Part shown: in pieces, positions 23,930 to 29,483 of the stretch
Layout of the letters: the number at the start of each line of letters is the position of its first letter
Numbering within the stretch: the stretch's first letter is position 1
Source: a virus
IMG/VR virus record: IMGVR_UViG_3300017951_000078
Span: 1 to 29,483 of that record
Direction: 5' to 3' (one strand)
Length of the DNA: 29,483 nucleotides
The notes under the pieces: model-generated
The model's database searches: none
The model's input: only the letters and a program-made list of their open reading frames with translations
Told to the model about the DNA's origin: nothing
Position numbers and translations under genes: made by a program

Positions 23930-26929
23930 ATGGCACTCCCAAGCACAGTAACAAGTAGGGCTGAAGGCAATGAATTTGTTGCAACTACAGGTATGGAAAT
24001 ATCTGTTCAAACTGGGTTTGCCATAAGAACAGGATTTTACTTAACTAATAGTGGAAGCTATGGAGTTGATGTGACCATGGTCACAAACAATACAGAATTA
24101 GCTTTTGATTTCATTTCTGGAGTGCAATCTGAAATTAGTTTGCCTGCAGGGTCTACAAGATTAATACCTTTTGATTTTTATGGACTCAAAGATGTTAGTG
24201 GGCCAGTGGCAGGATCTACGGGGCCTGCTGGAACTGGCGCTTATACTGTTTCTCCTGTTTTAACGGTAAGATCGAAAATTAACAATCAAACTGACCCTGA
24301 AGGAACTATTAGGGTTAGAATCACAGGTTATGTTACTGGAGCAATAAACAGGTCAGCGGTAGTTGGACCTCAACCTGATATCGCACCCCAACATCCAAGC
24401 GGGTTTTTAGTGCTAACTGGGAAATTATCTGATGGAGGTAAACCTTATAATCAGCTTCAATGGAAAAATCCTTCTACTGGATATTACTTTGAAGAATATC
24501 AATTGCAATATTCTGATACAAATACTCAGTCTGCATCTTGGGCAGATGTCAGTTCTGCATCTTTAAGTTTTGACAGAAAGTATGAAATCAATGGCGAATC
24601 ACTAACTAATATTACTGTCGGATCAGATAGTATAGATTCTTATTATTATGGCACCCCCACGGGATTAGTTGGAAACGAAGATTATCTTGATCAGAATTTA
24701 TCATTTGATTCGGACTATTATTATAGAATAAGAGGCGTTCATTATGGTTTAGATCAATCAACAGTAATGACTACCACTGATTGGGTTTATGGTTACGCTG
24801 TAAATGATTTATCTTACGATGGTTTAAATAACGATATATTGACAGGTTTAGTCACAGGATCTTCTACGTTGCCAAGTGATAATAGTGTAGATCCTTCTAC
24901 AATTCTAAATGCTAAAACTGCGAAAAAACAAGCTATGATTACTTATCTTAAAGATGGAGAATCAGATATCAATATAAACTCTAAATTCAACAGTGAACTA
25001 ACCGAAAGAAACATTAGTTTGCAGGATTTTACTGATAATTTTTCAGGATACCACGTAGTAGTTCCAGTAGGTTATGCTGTGGGATCAAAAACAGTTGGAA
25101 AAGCCGCTATTGAAACTGGTGATCGAATTTTAGATTCAAATAGTTCTGAAGTCAAAGTTTTATTAAAATTACAGTCAAATAGTTTAGTGGCAGGTCGAGG
25201 TGGAGATGGTGGAGATGGCGGTTGGATTCGTGGGGAATTAAGGTCACAGATGACAAGTGCACGAACTACAAAAGTTATTGTTGTGTACACAGGAACGCAA
25301 CCATCTACAGAAGGTAGAAATGGTGATGCAGCCATAAAGATAACAAATTCCGATATAACAGAGTTTAAGATTTTTGCGCACTATAGTTCAAAAATTTACG
25401 GCGGCGGCGGAGGAGGTGCTGGAGGAGACACGACTTGGTTCACTAATCCGGTTTTAGCGAGATCAGTTGGTATAAATAATAGGATTCAGATAACTGGCGG
25501 GGCTAACGGACAGGTATTAAGTGTTACAGAAAATGAAAATCGAAGAAATGAGCAAACTTATGTCTTTTCAGTAAAAGATATAGTAGGTGTTACTATGGCT
25601 GGAATCGGGGGAGGAGGGCAAGGTTTTACTTCAAAAGGAGGATTGAATATTTATAGAAATTTACTGCATATACAAGGAAATGGAAGTCTAGAAGGCCCGG
25701 GAGCTGGCACAGAGAGAAGTTATCAGCAAAAAATAGGCCAAGGTGGTACAGGTGGGGTGTTTGGGGCCATAGGGGACAGATTGCAGAGCGAAGACGCTTT
25801 GAGTATAGAATCAAACAGAAATTACAGATCAAATGCAAGGTTACCCGGACTTGCTGGTTATGCAATAGATGCTCAATCAGCAAATTATACTACATATCAA
25901 TCTGCCAACTTCAGATCGAACTTATTTTACATTACTAAGCCTGCTGCTAGCTCTGACGTATCCAGTATAAATGGTTTTTTTGCTAGGTGGACAGCAGATC
26001 AAAAAGCTTATAATGCGGGAACAACTCAAGCGACAGATAATCAAACAGTAGAAAAATGGGAGGCAGTCGAGTATGCAAGCGCTTTAAGTTCTACTATTCC
26101 TTATTTAGAGCAAACAACAAACAGTCGCAAGCCTTACTTTAGAAACAGCACAAGTCGAGCAGACACAAAATATTTCGGTCAAAAGGCTCATATAGGTTTT
26201 GCTGGAAATTTAAAACATATGCGATTTTATAATGTTGTGGACGAAGATGCTAACGACACATATTTTAGGTCAAACATGCCCGGTTTTGAAGTTTTTTACA
26301 ATTTAATACCTAGAACAGATGGTTTTGATTATAGGCAGTTCAATGCAAATGGCCATTATCCTTTAACATTTAAATTGCATCAATGGGGTAAAAACAATAA
26401 CACTTCAAAAATGTATACGAGAGATTTAAAAGTTGTAGAATCTATGGGTTTAGAAGACAATAGATTCACATTTAAAGATCAGTTTTGGGGTGGTGAGGGT
26501 GGGTTTTTAAACCCGTCTTCGTCTTTTGTGTACAATGTATCCGTAAAAAAAATCAACTCCAACAGATTTGTACATGAAGTTTATTCTGGTACAGAATTGC
26601 AATCGTCAAACACAATAATCAATAGAGAACTTTACTTTAATAGCGATAATACTGCTTATTTAGGAGATCAAGTGCAAGCTGGAGATGGAGCAAGTTTTTG
26701 TATATCTGATATAATATTATTTAACAAAGCTCTATCAGACTCTGAAAGACAAGCGGTTAACACATTTTTAGTAAATAAGAATAGAGTATTTTATACTGCA
26801 ACTGTAACCGATATTACCGGAACCAACTATACGAATACGCTTAATAAGCAGTCATCTCAAATCCCGACGAACACTTTGCTGATGAATAACGGTATGGCTG
26901 GTTATATTATAACACCTGAAAGCCCTTAA
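23930..26929 (+). CDS. Mosaic tail-tip adhesin: Ig-like, FN3-like, glycine-rich and LamG-like regions
   Basis: A 999-residue protein in the middle of the tip genes, probably a receptor-binding protein. Residues 1-145 are beta-rich and Ig-like. Residues about 150-290 resemble fibronectin type III (a proline start, then QLQWKNP, YEEYQLQYS, YYYRIRGV). Residues about 345-655 form a glycine-rich region (GRGGDGGDGG at 422-431, YGGGGGGAGG at 490-499, GIGGGGQG at 558-565, GQGGTGG at 603-609, closing with GLAGYAI), the pattern of polyglycine-helix adhesin tips found in several phages. Residues about 670-955 look like a LamG/concanavalin-like lectin, ending in FNKALSDSERQAVNTFL, a helix typical of this fold. 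The last 45 residues are unassigned. It may bind a glycan; the target cannot be read from the sequence. Confidence 0.6.
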   Translation: MALPSTVTSRAEGNEFVATTGMEISVQTGFAIRTGFYLTNSGSYGVDVTMVTNNTELAFDFISGVQSEISLPAGSTRLIPFDFYGLKDVSGPVAGSTGPAGTGAYTVSPVLTVRSKINNQTDPEGTIRVRITGYVTGAINRSAVVGPQPDIAPQHPSGFLVLTGKLSDGGKPYNQLQWKNPSTGYYFEEYQLQYSDTNTQSASWADVSSASLSFDRKYEINGESLTNITVGSDSIDSYYYGTPTGLVGNEDYLDQNLSFDSDYYYRIRGVHYGLDQSTVMTTTDWVYGYAVNDLSYDGLNNDILTGLVTGSSTLPSDNSVDPSTILNAKTAKKQAMITYLKDGESDININSKFNSELTERNISLQDFTDNFSGYHVVVPVGYAVGSKTVGKAAIETGDRILDSNSSEVKVLLKLQSNSLVAGRGGDGGDGGWIRGELRSQMTSARTTKVIVVYTGTQPSTEGRNGDAAIKITNSDITEFKIFAHYSSKIYGGGGGGAGGDTTWFTNPVLARSVGINNRIQITGGANGQVLSVTENENRRNEQTYVFSVKDIVGVTMAGIGGGGQGFTSKGGLNIYRNLLHIQGNGSLEGPGAGTERSYQQKIGQGGTGGVFGAIGDRLQSEDALSIESNRNYRSNARLPGLAGYAIDAQSANYTTYQSANFRSNLFYITKPAASSDVSSINGFFARWTADQKAYNAGTTQATDNQTVEKWEAVEYASALSSTIPYLEQTTNSRKPYFRNSTSRADTKYFGQKAHIGFAGNLKHMRFYNVVDEDANDTYFRSNMPGFEVFYNLIPRTDGFDYRQFNANGHYPLTFKLHQWGKNNNTSKMYTRDLKVVESMGLEDNRFTFKDQFWGGEGGFLNPSSSFVYNVSVKKINSNRFVHEVYSGTELQSSNTIINRELYFNSDNTAYLGDQVQAGDGASFCISDIILFNKALSDSERQAVNTFLVNKNRVFYTATVTDITGTNYTNTLNKQSSQIPTNTLLMNNGMAGYIITPESP

Positions 26930-26954
26930 CTTTAAAAGTAAATAATATTTTAAT
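26929..26954 (+). promoter_or_regulatory. ACTTTAAAAGT palindrome and AT-rich leader before the gpL-like gene
   Basis: ACTTTAAAAGT (26929-26939) is followed by AAATAAT and an AT-rich spacer, with the ATG at 26955. The palindrome matches the elements at 744-794 and 11739-11750. A start-proximal -10 is possible here (AATAAT eight bases before the ATG), but the match to GTGTATAAT is weak. Confidence 0.25.
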
Positions 26955-28004
26955 ATGGCAACTCAAGACCACAATGAATCATTGTTAGATTTATTACCTG
27001 ACACGATTATAGAATTATATGAAATGGATCTAGGTGAACAAGATGGGATATACAGGTTTCATCCGGGCGTAATAAGCGGAGAGGTTTTATTTTTTGATTC
27101 TTTTCCATACTATCCGCTGCCTGTTCAAGCTTCAGAGTTCGATAAAAGAGCTGACGGGCAAATGCCAAGGCCATCTTTAGTTTTGGCAAATGTAGATGGT
27201 TTTATTACCGATGTTTTAAAAGGAAGGCAGGATTTAGTGGGGAACAATTTTACAAGAAAAAGGGTGTTTTTAAAATTTTTAGACAACTCGAATTTTCCAA
27301 ATAATTTTAATCCTTTTGGTGTACCTAACTCAGAATCAAGGTTTGATGATGAATTTTATGTCGTAAATAAAAAAATAACAGAGAATAAGTTTTTTATAGA
27401 ATTCGAACTAGTTTCGCCTTTAGAATTTGAAAATGTAAAATTACCAGCTAGAATAATGATAGCTAATTATTGCCCTTGGAAGTATCGAGGAATAGGCTGC
27501 AAATATGGCCAGCTTTCTGATTTTAATAATCAGGTTATTAGCAATGAGAATGTATCAAATAAAACTCCGTCTACGGTTTTTACTTCAGGGGGTTCAGAGT
27601 TAGGAAATTTAGGTTTGCCCGTATCAGACGAAAACGATAAAATGTTTTTTGAAAAAGAAGGTTATGATTTGAAGGCGTTAACTTGGAGAGGGGATTATGA
27701 TAAAACAGTTTCAAATTATGTTAAGGGAGATATCGTAAGAATCAAAAGTAAATTCAACAATTTGGCAAAAATGAATTTATCTGATCCTGAACAAAATTTA
27801 CAGGATGATCCTGACACTTTTTTTGTTTGTATTAAAGATGCTCCCGCTGATCAAGACCCACGGTATGAGCAAATTTATTGGGCTCAAGACCAATGCTCTA
27901 AAAAATTAACAGGTTGCCAAAATAGATTTTCATTCTATGGACAGTATAGAAAAGGTTTACCGTTTGGCGGATTTCCATCAATTGAGTCTTACAGATTTCG
28001 TTGA
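26955..28004 (+). CDS. gpL-like minor tail protein with cysteine pairs split by an inserted module
   Basis: A 349-residue protein with the layout of lambda gpL: a beta-rich N-terminal domain that contacts the distal tube ring (about 15-165) and a C-terminal cysteine domain that in lambda binds an iron-sulfur cluster. Cys173 and Cys182 (NYCPWKYRGIGCKYG) form the first pair, Cys314 and Cys321 (QCSKKLTGCQNRF) the second, ending in GLPFGGFP as in the family. About 130 residues lie between the pairs; within them 247-312 has the aromatic pattern KGDIVRIK ... TFFVCIKD ... IYWAQD, like the modules in the gpM-like protein. Cys292 inside it is extra. The start is the ATG at 26955. The ORF ends 68 bases inside the gpK-like ORF. 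Confidence 0.75.
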   Translation: MATQDHNESLLDLLPDTIIELYEMDLGEQDGIYRFHPGVISGEVLFFDSFPYYPLPVQASEFDKRADGQMPRPSLVLANVDGFITDVLKGRQDLVGNNFTRKRVFLKFLDNSNFPNNFNPFGVPNSESRFDDEFYVVNKKITENKFFIEFELVSPLEFENVKLPARIMIANYCPWKYRGIGCKYGQLSDFNNQVISNENVSNKTPSTVFTSGGSELGNLGLPVSDENDKMFFEKEGYDLKALTWRGDYDKTVSNYVKGDIVRIKSKFNNLAKMNLSDPEQNLQDDPDTFFVCIKDAPADQDPRYEQIYWAQDQCSKKLTGCQNRFSFYGQYRKGLPFGGFPSIESYRFR

Positions 28005-28335
28005 TTCGTGTTTAGAAATACAAAACTATTGTAGGTTAAGCAGTAATGAAAAATGCGGTATCACAACTAACATTAAAACGCACATCGTAAAAAATTACTC
28101 TCAAGCTCAAAAAACCTTTTTTTATATAGATCCAAGCGAATATTACAGTATTTATTGCAAAGAAAATGTGCAATTTATTTGGCATTCCCACCCTATAGGC
28201 GATGCTAATCCAAGCCCTGTTGATATAGAAATATCTAACGAACACCAATATAATTCTATTATTTTTTCTAAAGAAAATAAAAATTTTTCTTTATACAGGT
28301 TTGATTTGCCTTCTGTAGTTTATTTTTATGTTTAA
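27937..28335 (+). CDS. gpK-like JAMM (JAB/MPN) peptidase
   Basis: A 132-residue protein with a complete JAMM zinc-protease motif: Glu38 (NEKCG), then His83-Ser-His85, Ser93 and Asp96 in HSHPIGDANPSPVD. This is the N-terminal domain of lambda gpK; the NlpC/P60 peptidoglycan hydrolase domain usual at its C-terminus is absent, so only the metalloprotease-like half is present. It acts in tail-tip assembly, possibly cutting a tip protein. The ATG at 27937 overlaps the gpL-like gene by 68 bases; a TTG at 27982 is an alternative that would trim 15 residues without touching the motif. The gpI-like gene follows, matching the conserved K-I pair. Confidence 0.8.
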   Translation: MDSIEKVYRLADFHQLSLTDFVDSCLEIQNYCRLSSNEKCGITTNIKTHIVKNYSQAQKTFFYIDPSEYYSIYCKENVQFIWHSHPIGDANPSPVDIEISNEHQYNSIIFSKENKNFSLYRFDLPSVVYFYV

Positions 28336-28337
28336 TT

Positions 28338-28346
28338 GTGTATAAT
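28338..28346 (+). promoter_or_regulatory. GTGTATAAT motif upstream of the gpI-like gene
   Basis: GTGTATAAT lies seven bases before the ATG at 28354, identical to the motif on the minus strand at 11740. It has a perfect TATAAT and would give a transcript with a leader of a few bases at most. No Shine-Dalgarno sequence is present. Confidence 0.55.
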
Positions 28347-28353
28347 ATTGTGA

Positions 28354-29016
28354 ATGACAGAAGTTCACATAGAAGGAAGATTGGGGAAAATTGTTGGATC
28401 GTACCATCGATTAAGTTGCTCTAATCTTAGGGAGGTTTTAGCAGCTATTGAATGCAATACTGGTAAATTAAGAAAATATTTACAATTTAACAAAAAAAGG
28501 TATTTTTCTATTTTTGTAGACGGTAAGCATGTAGATGGTTCTTTTTTGGGCGAAACAAAAGTAGCAGGGAAAAAAATAGTAATATTACCGATTATTATGG
28601 GGGCGATTGGTTTTACTATAGCTTTTAAAATAGGCCTAACAACAACTGTGGCAGGGGCTACGAAATTAACTGCGGTTGGAATGATAGTTGGATCTGTTAT
28701 AACTGCTGCCGTTTCTTTTGGTATAAGTATGATCATATCTAAAATGCTTGCTCCTGATGATCCAGAAATCATAAATACGACTTCTTTTGTTTTCAGTAAA
28801 GCTGAAAATGTTGCAGCCCAAGGTCAACCCGTTCCTGTAGGGTATGGAAGGCTCAGGGTTGGTGGTAGTGTTATATCGGTTAATATTTTTAATGTGGATA
28901 AAGAAAAATTTGATTCTGCAACTTTTTATAACGTATTCGCTGATAATATTGTTACAACTCTTGAGGGAAGCCCAGATGGCGGGGCAGCAACAGAAGAAGA
29001 AGAGTTTAAAGGTTAA
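28354..29016 (+). CDS. gpI-like tail assembly protein
   Basis: A 220-residue protein in the K-I-J order of the tail tip. The first 75 residues resemble the ubiquitin-like beta-grasp domain of lambda gpI (a strand, NLREVLAAIECNTGKL, then FSIFVDGK and a final strand). Residues about 76-130 form two hydrophobic Gly/Ala/Ile-rich segments that look membrane-spanning. They are followed by the family end pattern: FVFSKAENVAAQGQPVPVGYG then RLRVGG. gpI helps assemble the tail tip and is associated with gpK, whose JAMM domain may process this type of beta-grasp protein. The C-terminus is acidic. The next gene starts six bases after the stop. Confidence 0.75.
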   Translation: MTEVHIEGRLGKIVGSYHRLSCSNLREVLAAIECNTGKLRKYLQFNKKRYFSIFVDGKHVDGSFLGETKVAGKKIVILPIIMGAIGFTIAFKIGLTTTVAGATKLTAVGMIVGSVITAAVSFGISMIISKMLAPDDPEIINTTSFVFSKAENVAAQGQPVPVGYGRLRVGGSVISVNIFNVDKEKFDSATFYNVFADNIVTTLEGSPDGGAATEEEEFKG

Positions 29017-29022
29017 ATTATT

Positions 29023-29483
29023 ATGGCTTTTATAAATCTAATAAATCAAAAATCTAGATATAAGTATTCTGATTGGTCTTTTGAGGGGGATTTTTACCAA
29101 TCTTATGTTAATTTGTGGAAAAAATTAACAATTAAAACCGTTTGTCCAAACGTTAATGATGGTAACAAAGGAAGATTGGAGTCAGTTTCAGCTTATCAAG
29201 TAGTAGATTTAGTAAGTGAAGGACCTATAAAAGGGTTTTGTGATAGGTTAGGTCAAGACATAATAACTACAAATAATTCTTCAAGCAACGAAGACATTTT
29301 TAAAGGGGTTTATTTAAATGATGTTCCTGTTAAAAATACGCCTTCTGACACGTTAAATTATGCAAGGACTTTTGTTGATTATAGGGTAGGGACCCATAAT
29401 CAAGACCCTTTAACTCAATTTGAAAACAGTACTTTAAGTTTTAGGAATAATTATCAAAGTTTCAGTTATAACACGAAAATACC
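29023..29483 (+). CDS. gpJ-like central tail fibre / host specificity protein, 5' part (cut by window end)
   Basis: The frame opens with the ATG at 29023 and stays open to the last base (153 codons visible), so the gene continues outside the window. The motif SAYQVVDLVSEGPIKGF, about 50 residues in, is diagnostic of the N-terminal domain of lambda gpJ-like tip proteins, which start with LSxxxVVDLISEGPIxG. A further pattern of the family follows (IFKGVYLNDVPV). gpJ forms the central tip and usually carries the receptor-binding end, which is not in view. It directly follows the gpI-like gene, as in lambda. Confidence 0.8.
   Translation, partial: MAFINLINQKSRYKYSDWSFEGDFYQSYVNLWKKLTIKTVCPNVNDGNKGRLESVSAYQVVDLVSEGPIKGFCDRLGQDIITTNNSSSNEDIFKGVYLNDVPVKNTPSDTLNYARTFVDYRVGTHNQDPLTQFENSTLSFRNNYQSFSYNTKI

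Noticed and set aside
28338-28353. Bacteroidota-type promoter (TAnnTTTG) in the GTGTATAAT motif
   Set aside because: TAATATTG is one mismatch away here, but the other four copies do not fit TAnnTTTG, so it cannot be used to assign the host.
28365-28772. Minus-strand ORF of 135 residues opposite the gpI-like gene
   Set aside because: The plus-strand frame has clear gpI family features and synteny; the reverse frame has none.
1-29483. CRISPR arrays, tRNAs, insertion sequences, diversity-generating retroelement repeats
   Set aside because: No regularly spaced repeats, cloverleaf sequences, transposase genes, reverse transcriptase or template/variable repeat pairs could be found by reading; repeated DNA between 6886 and 9735 is explained by paralogous genes.

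Overview
This window is a piece of the structural (virion morphogenesis) region of a tailed double-stranded DNA phage or prophage. Gene content points to a long, non-contractile tail of the lambda/siphovirus type: a very long tape measure protein, two overlapping small ORFs before it, and an M-L-K-I-J-like tail-tip set after it. No sheath, baseplate wedge, integrase, replication, lysis or tRNA gene is visible. The DNA is AT-rich. TAA, TGA and TAG all act as stops at plausible gene ends, so the standard bacterial code fits. The host cannot be named from this sequence. Few genes have a Shine-Dalgarno sequence, which fits a host or phage that often starts translation without one.

Layout. Positions 1-6275 (+) hold the head module: the end of the large terminase, the portal, a fused prohead protease and scaffold, a probable decoration protein and the major capsid protein, closed by a strong terminator. 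Positions 6369-6767 (+) hold a small basic protein with a SAP/HeH-like helical motif, alone between two terminators and followed by a potentially structured 62-base element. Positions 6886-11723 lie on the opposite strand and hold the head-tail joining and tail-tube genes, ending in two tandem paralogous tail-tube-like proteins. Positions 11794-19114 (+) hold two overlapping probable tail assembly chaperones and a tape measure protein of about 1844 residues. Positions 19117-29483 (+) hold two more proteins with tail-tube-like motifs with a fibre-like protein between them, a duplicated gpM-like protein, a 999-residue mosaic adhesin, then gpL-, gpK- (JAMM peptidase), gpI- and the start of gpJ-like proteins.

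The order closely follows lambda (A-B-C/Nu3-D-E-FI ... V-G-T-H-M-L-K-I-J), but the segment corresponding to FII/Z/U/V is inverted and has its own transcription signals. Five gene starts (818, 2818, 11723 minus, 13580, 28354) are preceded by a recurring GTGTATAAT-like motif only 6-10 bases before the ATG, suggesting -10 elements that give very short-leadered or leaderless mRNAs.

No defence system, CRISPR array, insertion sequence or unrelated cargo was found. The most unusual points are the inverted neck/tube block, four tube-like proteins, aromatic carbohydrate-binding-like modules inserted in tail-tip proteins, the promoter/start motif, and the structured element at 6767-6828. All family assignments come from reading sequence motifs and gene order; no database search was run.
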